NCBI GenBank assembly: GCA_947457715.1
Contig: CANGXK010000092.1
Span: 1-8,704 of the forward strand
Length of the DNA stretch: 8,704 nt
Origin: Gemmatimonadota bacterium
GTDB lineage: Bacteria; Gemmatimonadota; Gemmatimonadetes; Gemmatimonadales; Gemmatimonadaceae
Direction of reading: 5' to 3'
Part shown: in pieces, positions 1 to 5,922 of the stretch
Numbering within the stretch: position 1 is the first letter of the stretch
How the letters are laid out: each line of letters opens with the position of its first letter
The notes under the pieces: generated by a model
The model's database searches: none
What the model was told of the DNA's origin: nothing
Seen by the model: only the letters and a program-made list of their open reading frames with translations
Position numbers and translations under genes: made by a program

Positions 1-1
1 C

Positions 2-2050
2 ACGGCCAACGCCGACGCGGTGGCCGGTACGATGGACAAGAAAACGTTCACGGTCTCCGACAACATCAGCCAAGCGGGCGGCTCGGTGCTGCAGGCGATG
101 TCGACGGTGCCGGGGGTGACGATCGGGCAGGACGGCAAGGTGCAGGTGCGCGGCAGCGACAAGGTGGTGGTGTTGATCGATGGCAAGCAGACCGCACTCA
201 CCGGCTTCGGCTCGCAGAACGGATTGGACAACCTGCCGGCGTCGGCGCTGGAGCGCATCGAGATCATCAACAATCCGTCGGCGAAATTCGACGCGAACGC
301 CAGCGCCGGTATCATCAACCTGGTGTTTAAGAAGCAGGAGCAGCGGGGGTTCAACGGCAAGCTCGGGCTCATGGGCGGGGCGGGCGCCCTGTGGGTGAAG
401 CAGGAGAATCTGCCCACCATTCGCCCGCAGTATCAGGGCACGCCCAAGTTCAATCCGTCGGCCGCCATCAACTATCGCCGCGGCGCCACGAACAGCTTTT
501 TGCAGGCGGATTGGCTTTACTCGCCCACGCTCAACAAGAACGAATTCTCCACGCGCACGTACGACAACGGCACGGTGATTACGCAGCAGGTGAAGCGCAA
601 TCGCCGTACCGACTACGCCACGCTGAATGCGGGCGTGGACCATGCGTTCAACGAACGGAACACCGTGACGGTGTCGGGGCTGTTCAACCGCGAGAAGATT
701 CTCGACAACGGCGACAATCCGTACTTCGTCGGCTCGCTGCAGAATCGCTACCGCCTGTGGCAGTTCCTCGAAGACGAAGTGAAGTACACCGCCTTCGCGA
801 CCACGGTATTCACGCACCAGTTCACCGAGCCCGGGCACACGCTCGCGTTGACCGGGAACTACTCGTTTCATCGGGAAGACGAGAAATACTTCTTCACGAA
901 CACCGTGCCCACGTTTGTCGGCACCGACGCGTTCAAGTTGCTGTCGGACGAACATGTGGTGGATCTCAACGCCGACTACACGAAGCCGCTGAAACAGGGG
1001 CGCATCGAGGCCGGCTTCAAGGGGCGGTATCGTTCGATCCCGGTGAACATGCAGTTCTTTGCGGGCCGGAACTCCCCGCTCGACACCGGCGCCGGCGGCT
1101 GGGCCACGTATCGCGAAACGATTCCCGCGCTGTATGGCACCTATGTGTTCGAGAGCCAGCGCGTGGAGCTCGAGGGGGGTGTTCGGTTCGAGGGGGTGCG
1201 CGTGGACTACGACGTGAATCCCGATCACAATACGTACAAGAGCGACGGCTACCGCTACGTCCAGCCGTTTCCGAATGTGCGAGCCGCCTACAAGTTCGAT
1301 GATGCGAACAAGCTGTCGCTGTTCTTCAATCGGCGCGTGGATCGGCCGAACGAAGTCGATATTCGCATCTTCCCCAAGTACGACGAGCCGGAGCTGATCA
1401 AGGTCGGTAACCCGGCATTGCAGCCGCAGTATTCCACGTCGGCCGAGCTTGGCTACAAGACCAGCTGGTCGAAAGGCAGTGTGTACGCCGCCGCGTATCA
1501 CCGCATCGTGGACGGCACCATTACGCGGATTGCGACGCAGGTGCCGGGGAGTGTGCTGCTGTACAACGTGTTCCAGAATGCGGGTCGCAGCTGGAGCACG
1601 GGTTCCGAGATGGTGTGGCAGCAGACCGTGTCGCCGCGCTTGTCACTCAACGTCAACGCGAATGTGTATCGCAAGACGGTGAATGCGTTCGCGGTGGTGA
1701 ATCAGTACCCGGTGCCCGTTCGGTACGAGGCGGCGCGGGCTCGGCTCACGTCGGGGAGCGCGAAGGTGAACGTGGTGATGACGCTGCCGCACGGCTGGCT
1801 CACGCAGGTCTCACAGGTGTATCTCGCCCCCGACCTGCTGCCGCAGGGGCGCCTCGACAGCCGCTATTCGCTCGATGTGGGGGCCAAGAAAAGCGTGCGG
1901 CAGGGTCGAGGCGAGATCGTCGTGAATGGCACGGATCTGTTGAACACCATGCAGCTCCGGCGCACGATCCGCGGAACGGATTTCCGCGTGGTGAGCACGG
2001 ACTACCTGGAGACGCAGGTCGTCCGCGTGGGTTACCACTGGAAGTTCTAG
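2..2050 (+). CDS. TonB-dependent outer-membrane receptor, beta-barrel family (5' partial)
   Basis: This is the C-terminal 682 residues of an outer-membrane receptor that would import a ligand using TonB/ExbBD energy. The reading frame is open to the left edge, so the GTG at 20 is not a real start; the signal peptide and any N-terminal carboxypeptidase-like domain lie off the window. Visible residues about 15-120 form the plug domain: a KKTFTVSDN stretch, then SVLQAMSTVPGV, VQVRGSDKVVVLIDGK, and ALERIEIINNPSAKFDANASA followed by GIINLVFKK. This order matches the Bacteroidota-type 'outer membrane beta-barrel' receptors. The rest is a run of alternating, aromatic-rich strands. The protein ends VVRVGYHWKF, an aromatic C-terminus typical of BAM-inserted barrels. 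The ligand cannot be told from sequence. No terminator is visible in the few bases before the vapB promoter. Confidence 0.9.
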   Translation, partial: TANADAVAGTMDKKTFTVSDNISQAGGSVLQAMSTVPGVTIGQDGKVQVRGSDKVVVLIDGKQTALTGFGSQNGLDNLPASALERIEIINNPSAKFDANASAGIINLVFKKQEQRGFNGKLGLMGGAGALWVKQENLPTIRPQYQGTPKFNPSAAINYRRGATNSFLQADWLYSPTLNKNEFSTRTYDNGTVITQQVKRNRRTDYATLNAGVDHAFNERNTVTVSGLFNREKILDNGDNPYFVGSLQNRYRLWQFLEDEVKYTAFATTVFTHQFTEPGHTLALTGNYSFHREDEKYFFTNTVPTFVGTDAFKLLSDEHVVDLNADYTKPLKQGRIEAGFKGRYRSIPVNMQFFAGRNSPLDTGAGGWATYRETIPALYGTYVFESQRVELEGGVRFEGVRVDYDVNPDHNTYKSDGYRYVQPFPNVRAAYKFDDANKLSLFFNRRVDRPNEVDIRIFPKYDEPELIKVGNPALQPQYSTSAELGYKTSWSKGSVYAAAYHRIVDGTITRIATQVPGSVLLYNVFQNAGRSWSTGSEMVWQQTVSPRLSLNVNANVYRKTVNAFAVVNQYPVPVRYEAARARLTSGSAKVNVVMTLPHGWLTQVSQVYLAPDLLPQGRLDSRYSLDVGAKKSVRQGRGEIVVNGTDLLNTMQLRRTIRGTDFRVVSTDYLETQVVRVGYHWKF

Positions 2051-2054
2051 GTAT

Positions 2055-2083
2055 TAGACATCTGATGCGTGATGCGATAGCAT
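2055..2083 (+). promoter_or_regulatory. Putative vapBC promoter, probably leaderless
   Basis: TAGACA at 2055-2060 matches the -35 consensus at five of six positions. TAGCAT at 2078-2083 matches the -10 consensus at four of six, and the spacer is exactly 17 bases. A start site six or seven bases after the -10 falls on or beside the A of the vapB ATG at 2090. There is no Shine-Dalgarno sequence before that ATG, which fits a leaderless mRNA. Sigma-70-type recognition is assumed. Confidence 0.5.
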
Positions 2084-2086
2084 CAC
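2069..2086 (+). promoter_or_regulatory. Perfect inverted repeat, likely VapB/VapBC operator
   Basis: GTGATGC (2069-2075), a four-base GATA spacer, and GCATCAC (2080-2086) form a perfect 7+4+7 palindrome. It ends three bases before the vapB start and covers the proposed -10 element. VapB-type ribbon-helix-helix antitoxins are known to bind palindromes at their own promoters and repress them, more strongly with the toxin bound. A site in this position would block RNA polymerase directly. Assignment to VapB is an inference from position and symmetry. Confidence 0.6.
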
Positions 2087-2089
2087 CAT

Positions 2090-2347
2090 ATGAGAACCAC
2101 CCTCGATATTGCCGATGATGTGCTCGCCGCGGCCAAAGAGCGTGCCCGCCGCGAGCACAAGTCCATGGGGCAGGTCGTCTCGGAGCTGATCCGCCAGGCG
2201 CTGACCGCGCCTCGTGAGCCGTCGGGGCTCGCGCCGTCGTCGGTGCGCGAACCGGAGGCCATCTACGGTGTGCAGCCGTTCGCGTCACGCGGCGCGGTGG
2301 TCACGAATGACCTGATCGACCGACTCCGACAGGACGACGCCTACTGA
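2090..2347 (+). CDS. vapB: VapB-type ribbon-helix-helix antitoxin
   Basis: This 85-residue protein is the antitoxin partner of the downstream PIN toxin: it should bind and block the toxin and repress the operon. The N-terminus MRTTLDIADDVLAAAKERA fits a beta-strand plus helix ribbon-helix-helix DNA-binding fold. The second helix is GQVVSELIRQAL (about 27-38). A flexible proline-rich stretch leads to the C-terminal RGAVVTNDLIDRLRQDD segment, which in related antitoxins wraps the toxin. The ATG at 2090 is chosen because it directly follows the promoter and palindrome and gives a complete first strand. The stop TGA shares its last base with the vapC ATG, a sign of tight translational coupling. 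The family assignment is firm; the DNA target is inferred. Confidence 0.9.
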   Translation: MRTTLDIADDVLAAAKERARREHKSMGQVVSELIRQALTAPREPSGLAPSSVREPEAIYGVQPFASRGAVVTNDLIDRLRQDDAY

Positions 2348-2775
2348 TGCGCGCGTTGCTCGATGTGAACGTGCTCATCGCGGTGTTTGATGCGGATCAC
2401 ATCTCGCATCACGCGGCCGTCGGTTGGTTCGCGGCGAATGCCGCCAATGGCTGGGCCTCGTGTCCCATCACCCAAAACGGGTGCGTGCGGATCATGAGTC
2501 ATCCGGGATATCCCGGCGCGCATGCGGTGCATGACATCGTCAGGAAGCTCCATCGGGCGAGTCAGGAGCCCGTTCACGAGTTCTGGGCCGACGATGTCAG
2601 CGTCCTCGACGACCAGCGGGTCGACACCACGCGCATTCACGGACCGCGGCAACTAACCGACGCCTATCTGCTGGCGCTCGCCGTGCACCACGGCGGCGTG
2701 TTGGTGACCTTCGACCGGTCGATTGCTGTCAATGCCGTCCGCGGGGCAACCGCCGCCTCGCTGGTCGTGTTGTAA
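2347..2775 (+). CDS. vapC: VapC-type PIN-domain ribonuclease toxin
   Basis: This 142-residue PIN-domain protein is the toxin of the pair, a Mg-dependent endoribonuclease expected to cut RNA (tRNA or rRNA in studied VapCs) and slow translation. The first catalytic aspartate is D6 in LLDVNVLIA. The family-specific segment CPITQNGCVRI is at 39-49. D105 lies in LTDAYLLALA and D123 in LVTFDRSI. The acidic residue often found in the second PIN motif is replaced by the QNG element (43-45). As I recall, this is the normal state of the VapC subfamily first described in Mycobacterium tuberculosis, so it does not suggest inactivation. Length is full for the subfamily. Translation probably depends on coupling with vapB: only a weak AGGA lies 12 bases upstream. 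The RNA target is unknown. Confidence 0.92.
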   Translation: MRALLDVNVLIAVFDADHISHHAAVGWFAANAANGWASCPITQNGCVRIMSHPGYPGAHAVHDIVRKLHRASQEPVHEFWADDVSVLDDQRVDTTRIHGPRQLTDAYLLALAVHHGGVLVTFDRSIAVNAVRGATAASLVVL

Positions 2776-3068
2776 CCGATACGTGAGCCCGCGCGCTCGC
2801 GACGTGTACGTGAATCACCACGCAGATCGCGTGAGCGCTAGCAGCACCGGGTCGATCGCCATGACGCTCTTTTCGCGCCCGTGGCCGCTGGGGCCTTTAT
2901 CGCACCAAGGAGGGCGCACGCGGCTCTCAGACTCGGGAGGCCTTGTTACTGGTGATCTGCCGGTGATCTGCTGCCGGCGTAGACGCTGGGTGATGCCAAC
3001 CCGCACGAAACCCGGACGACGCAGCTAGTATTGCCAATGCTCGCCACCCCCGACACCCCCGGAACCCC
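2776..3068. other. Intergenic stretch without a convincing gene
   Basis: I see no supportable gene in these 293 bases between vapC and guaD. Open frames on both strands translate to arginine- and proline-rich strings without any recognisable domain. There is a strong Shine-Dalgarno-like AAGGAGG at 2907-2913, but no start codon at a useful distance. A short direct repeat lies at 2951-2971. No hairpin with a T-tract that would terminate vapBC is evident. It may be decayed coding sequence, or the control region of guaD. Confidence 0.5.
2951..2971 (+). repeat. Tandem 10-base direct repeat with 11-base period
   Basis: GGTGATCTGC occurs at 2951-2960 and again at 2962-2971, one base apart. A partial third copy, GGTGATGCC, starts near 2989. 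The 11-base period is close to one helical turn, so both copies would face the same side of the DNA. This could be a binding site upstream of guaD or simply a small duplication. Confidence 0.35.
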
Positions 3069-3072
3069 GTGA
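3037..3072 (+). other. Possible 11-codon leader ORF overlapping the guaD start
   Basis: An ATG at 3037 opens a frame encoding MLATPDTPGTP that ends at TGA 3070-3072. Its stop overlaps the proposed GTG start of guaD in a GTGA arrangement, the layout seen in translationally coupled genes. TAGTAT at 3026-3031 could be a -10 element placed for a leaderless transcript starting at this ATG, but no good -35 is seen. The peptide is low in complexity and may be chance. Confidence 0.2.
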
Positions 3073-3542
3073 GGACACCGCAAGATTTCATGCGCCGAGC
3101 CATCGACCTCTCCAGACGAAACATGCAGTCTGGAGTGGGAGGTCCGTTCGGTGCCGTCGTTGTCAGGCACGGCAGCATTGTCGGCGAGGGGTCGAACACA
3201 GTCACCAGCAGCAACGATCCAACGGCTCATGCCGAAGTGGAAGCCATTCGCGATGCCTGCCGACGGCTGGGGACGTTTTCCCTGAACGACTGCGAGCTGT
3301 ACACGAGCTGTGAGCCGTGCCCGATGTGCCTCGCTGCCACCTACTGGGCACGAATCCGGGCGATTTACTTTGGCAACACGCGAGCCGATGCGGCCGCTGC
3401 ACAGTTTGACGATGAACTGCTCTATCACGAAATGGGAACGCCGCACGAGAAGCGGCTCGTGCCCATCCAGCCATTGCTGCATGATGAGGCGTTGACGGTG
3501 TTTACGGAATGGATGGCCAAGCGCGACAAGATTCCCTACTAG
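3069..3542 (+). CDS. guaD: Guanine deaminase (cytidine-deaminase fold)
   Basis: This 157-residue zinc enzyme should hydrolyse guanine to xanthine and ammonia in the cytoplasm, part of purine salvage and breakdown. The catalytic motif TAHAEVEAIR contains zinc ligand H54 and proton-shuttle E56. The second motif SCEPCPMC gives zinc ligands C84 and C87. The segments GGPFGAVVV (24-32), SSNDPTAHAE (47-56) and the FDDELLYHE stretch (113-121) follow Bacillus subtilis GuaD closely, and both proteins end in Tyr. In that enzyme the C-terminus is domain-swapped over the partner's active site. The GTG at 3069 is chosen because it gives the N-terminal length of the family; its ribosome site (GGA at 3061) is weak. 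ATG 3090 is the alternative. Close tRNA- and cytosine-deaminase relatives lack this C-terminal pattern. No other purine gene is adjacent. Confidence 0.9.
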   Translation: MRTPQDFMRRAIDLSRRNMQSGVGGPFGAVVVRHGSIVGEGSNTVTSSNDPTAHAEVEAIRDACRRLGTFSLNDCELYTSCEPCPMCLAATYWARIRAIYFGNTRADAAAAQFDDELLYHEMGTPHEKRLVPIQPLLHDEALTVFTEWMAKRDKIPY

Positions 3543-3554
3543 ATCGCGCGCGGG

Positions 3555-4010
3555 CTATCGCTTCCTGGCGAGGATGGTCCCCCGGCAGGTGATGGCGCCG
3601 CAGCCACAGGGAAAGCGCTTCTTGGCCGCAGGCGTGTGGCGCTCGGGAAGTATGTAGGCGTAGTCGTACACCAGCTCTTCGCCCACTTCGATCTCGTGGA
3701 TCGCGTCGATCCAGATGCGGCCGTCGTCGACGACGGCATCGCAATTGGGAGCGCAGGAGTGATTCAGAAACCGCGCCTCGTTGCCGTCGACGGCGGCGTC
3801 GACCACCACTTCGTCGTCGATCGCGAACAAATAGGTGTGGTGACGCTCGCCCAACACGTCGGGGTAGCGCGCCTCCGCCGCCTCCGGGGTCAGCCGCTCG
3901 CCGGCGTACTCGATAATGCGCGTGCCGGCGGCGATCGGACGGGTGGCGTATCCCCCGAAACCCTGAATCGGGCTCCGTCGAATCTCGAAAGGAAGTGATA
4001 TATCGGTCAT
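3555..4010 (-). CDS. SET-domain protein-lysine methyltransferase with post-SET zinc motif
   Basis: This 151-residue protein should transfer methyl groups from S-adenosylmethionine to lysines; the substrate is unknown. The SET core starts with GFGGYATRPIAAGTRIIEYAGE (about 17-38). The SAM/knot motif is RFLNHSCAPNC (80-90). The second pseudoknot strand GEELVYDYAY (110-119) holds the tyrosines expected in the lysine channel. A post-SET motif follows, C135-x-C137 and C142 in PCGCGAITCRG; with C86 of NHSC it can bind one zinc, as in eukaryotic histone methyltransferases. The ATG at 4010 gives a natural MTDISLPFEI start. A GTG at 4028 would add six residues but has no better ribosome site; AGGTGAG lies 13 bases before the ATG. 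The gene converges on guaD with a 12-base gap and diverges from the helicase. Histone-like proteins or ribosomal proteins are possible targets, but this is a guess. Confidence 0.88.
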   Translation of the reverse strand: MTDISLPFEIRRSPIQGFGGYATRPIAAGTRIIEYAGERLTPEAAEARYPDVLGERHHTYLFAIDDEVVVDAAVDGNEARFLNHSCAPNCDAVVDDGRIWIDAIHEIEVGEELVYDYAYILPERHTPAAKKRFPCGCGAITCRGTILARKR

Positions 4011-4101
4011 GATGACTGACAATCTCACCTATTTCAGCAACCAACACCACATATCGGACCCAGAATAGGATAGATTTCGAATCTCAAAGGAGACTTGACA
4101 T
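4011..4101. promoter_or_regulatory. Divergent promoter region, SET gene / DEAD-box gene
   Basis: These 91 bases separate two divergent starts and must contain, or overlap, the promoters of both, and they are visibly more AT-rich than the flanking genes. For the helicase, TAGGAT (4066-4071) or TAGATT (4071-4076) could serve as -10 elements, but neither has a good -35. For the SET gene the best -35-like element is TTGGTT on the minus strand, without a clear -10. I cannot fix either start site. Confidence 0.5.
4086..4093 (+). promoter_or_regulatory. Ribosome binding site of the DEAD-box helicase gene
   Basis: AAAGGAGA lies eight bases before the ATG at 4102, a near-ideal Shine-Dalgarno at good spacing. 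It fixes the start and suggests strong translation. It stands out against vapB and guaD, which have poor or no ribosome sites. Confidence 0.8.
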
Positions 4102-5862
4102 ATGAAACAGCCGGACGAGCGCGATGTCGCCGCACGGAACAGCGAGCGCGACGTCAGCGAAACCGGATTCGCGGCCCTCGGACTCGACCCCCGCATTGCC
4201 TCAGCGCTCGCTGCGCTGGGTTACGAAGAGCCGACGCCTGTTCAGCGTGCTGCGATTCCGCCGCTGCTGGAAGGACGTGATGTGTTGGCACAAGCGGCCA
4301 CCGGAACCGGCAAGACCGCAGCCTTCGCGCTGCCGTTGCTGAGCCGCGTGAACACGAGCGCCAAGGGCGCCGAGCGTACGTCGGCGCTGATTCTCGTGCC
4401 CACGCGTGAACTCGCCATGCAGGTGGCTGAAGCGGTACATCGCTACGGCAAGCCGATGGGCGTCAGCGCGCTGGCCGTGTACGGCGGCTCCTCCATGGAG
4501 ATGCAGGTCCGCGCGCTCAAGCGCGGCGTTGACGTCGTGATCGCGACGCCGGGGCGCGCGCTCGATCATATCCGTCGTCATACGCTGCAAATGACGTCGC
4601 TCAAGACCGTGGTGCTCGACGAAGCCGACGAAATGCTCGACATGGGCTTCGCGGAAGATCTCGAGGCGATTCTCGAGGCCACGCCGAAGACCCGTCAGAC
4701 GGCGCTGTTTTCGGCCACGCTGCCGCCGCGCATTGCCAGCATCGCCAAGCGCCAGCTGCGTGATCCCGTGCTCGTCACGATTGATCGCGAAGTCGTGCCT
4801 GATGGCGAGGCGGCCCGCGTGCGCCAGGTGGCGTACATCGTACCGCGCGCCCACAAGATGACGGCCCTCGCGCGCGTGCTCGACATCGAGCAGCCCACGA
4901 GTGCCATCGTGTTCTGCCGCACGCGCACGGAAGTGGACGAACTCAGTGAAACGCTGATGGCGCGCGGTCTGCGCGCCGATGCGCTCCACGGCGGTTTGAG
5001 CCAGGATCAGCGCGATCGCGTGATGACGAAGTTCCGCACGAAGAAGACCGATCTGCTGATCGCGACGGACGTCGCGGCGCGCGGTCTCGACGTGAAGCAC
5101 GTGTCGCACGTGGTGAACTTCGATGTGCCGGCCGACGCCGAGTCGTACGTGCACCGCATCGGTCGTACGGGCCGCGCGGGCCGGGAAGGGGTCGCGATTA
5201 CGCTGGCCGAGCCGCGCGAACATCGCTTGCTGCGCAACATCGAACGCATGACGAGTCAGCGGATCGAGATCGCGCAGGTGCCGACGGTCGACGATCTGCG
5301 CGCGCATCGCCTGCAACTGGTGCGCACGACGCTGCGCGAGACGATCATGGAAGGTGGTCTCGACAAATTCCGCGGCATCGTGGAGTCGCTGGCCGGTGAG
5401 TTCGACGTGATGGACATCGCGGCGGCGGCCGTGAAGCTGTTCGATTCGAACGACGTGAACGACGAGCCGGACATCCCGGCCGTGCAGCCGCGCACGGATG
5501 ATCGTGGTCCGCGCACGAGTGGTGGCCGCGACAGTGGCCGCGAAGGTGGCCGTCCGAGCCGCGGTGGCGAGGACGAAGCGCCCCGTGGCGCGAAGGCGGC
5601 CAAGCGGTCAAAGCCGGAATGGAGCGTCGCGCGGCTGTGGGTCGGAGCCGGTCGCAAACTGAAGATGCGTCCGGGCGATCTTGTGGGCGCCATCGCGAAT
5701 GAAGTCGGTATCGATGCCAGCGTGATCGGCGCGATCCAGATCGCCGATGGCTACAGCACGGTCGAGGTACCGGAGGAGATCGCCGAGGACATCATCACGG
5801 CGCTGCGGAACACCACGATCAAGGGCAAGAAGGTGCTGGTGCGCCGCGATCGGATGCGGTAA
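4102..5862 (+). CDS. deaD: DEAD-box ATP-dependent RNA helicase, DeaD/CsdA type
   Basis: This 586-residue enzyme unwinds RNA duplexes using ATP; relatives act in ribosome assembly, RNA decay and growth in the cold. All core motifs are visible in order: Q motif (F23 and PTPVQ at 44-48), Walker A AATGTGKT (65-72), PTRELA (100-105), TPGR (149-152), DEAD (173-176), SAT (204-206), the motif IV region AIVFCRTR (268-275), TDVAARGLD (322-330) and HRIGRTGRAGR (351-361). A helical region at about 395-450 corresponds to the DeaD dimerisation segment. An Arg/Gly-rich linker (about 463-500) follows. The C-terminal domain from about 507 (WSVARLWVGAGRK to VLVRRDRM) is a DbpA/CsdA-type RNA-binding domain. That architecture separates it from RhlE and RhlB, which lack the domain; DbpA itself has no comparable linker. 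The gene is probably monocistronic, with its own ribosome site and terminator. Confidence 0.95.
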   Translation: MKQPDERDVAARNSERDVSETGFAALGLDPRIASALAALGYEEPTPVQRAAIPPLLEGRDVLAQAATGTGKTAAFALPLLSRVNTSAKGAERTSALILVPTRELAMQVAEAVHRYGKPMGVSALAVYGGSSMEMQVRALKRGVDVVIATPGRALDHIRRHTLQMTSLKTVVLDEADEMLDMGFAEDLEAILEATPKTRQTALFSATLPPRIASIAKRQLRDPVLVTIDREVVPDGEAARVRQVAYIVPRAHKMTALARVLDIEQPTSAIVFCRTRTEVDELSETLMARGLRADALHGGLSQDQRDRVMTKFRTKKTDLLIATDVAARGLDVKHVSHVVNFDVPADAESYVHRIGRTGRAGREGVAITLAEPREHRLLRNIERMTSQRIEIAQVPTVDDLRAHRLQLVRTTLRETIMEGGLDKFRGIVESLAGEFDVMDIAAAAVKLFDSNDVNDEPDIPAVQPRTDDRGPRTSGGRDSGREGGRPSRGGEDEAPRGAKAAKRSKPEWSVARLWVGAGRKLKMRPGDLVGAIANEVGIDASVIGAIQIADGYSTVEVPEEIAEDIITALRNTTIKGKKVLVRRDRMR

Positions 5863-5883
5863 CACGCGGCACGGCAAATACGG

Positions 5884-5922
5884 AAAGGCCGGTGGGCGAG
5901 TGATCGCCCCCGGCCTTTTCTT
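5884..5922 (+). terminator. Rho-independent terminator between convergent deaD and ndh
   Basis: AAAGGCCGG (5884-5892) pairs with CCGGCCTTT (5910-5918). Inside, GGGCGA (5894-5899) pairs with TCGCCC (5904-5909), closing a GTGA tetraloop of the GNRA class with one bulged T at 5893. This is a 15-pair stem followed by T-rich TTTTCTT. It begins 21 bases after the helicase stop. On the minus strand the stem follows the ndh stop and has only a short T run (TTTCC), so bidirectional action is possible but weaker. Confidence 0.85.

Noticed and set aside
20..22. GTG at 20 as the start of the receptor
   Set aside because: It would cut into the receptor N-terminus without a signal peptide, and the frame stays open to the window edge.
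391..1302. 303-codon plus-strand frame inside the receptor gene
   Set aside because: It overlaps the receptor in another frame, is Arg/His-rich and shows no domain. The receptor frame is clearly the coding one.
2882..2900. GGCC-loop-GGCC followed by TTTAT as a vapBC terminator
   Set aside because: The stem is only four or five pairs and GGCC is self-complementary by nature; too weak to call.
2815..3006. Minus-strand frame of 63 codons in the gap before guaD
   Set aside because: No ribosome site, no hydrophobic segment or recognisable motif; composition fits non-coding high-GC DNA.
2723..3028. Plus-strand frame of 101 codons running from the vapC end into the gap
   Set aside because: It overlaps vapC, has no ribosome site, and its translation is Arg/Pro/Ser-rich without any domain.
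2946..3482. Minus-strand frame of 178 codons opposite guaD
   Set aside because: It is antisense to an unmistakable guanine deaminase and the translation shows no known motif.
4201..5316. Long open frame of 371 codons on the minus strand opposite the helicase gene
   Set aside because: It is antisense to a helicase with all conserved motifs. The translation is rich in Arg and His, as expected from reading high-GC codons backwards, and has no recognisable domain.
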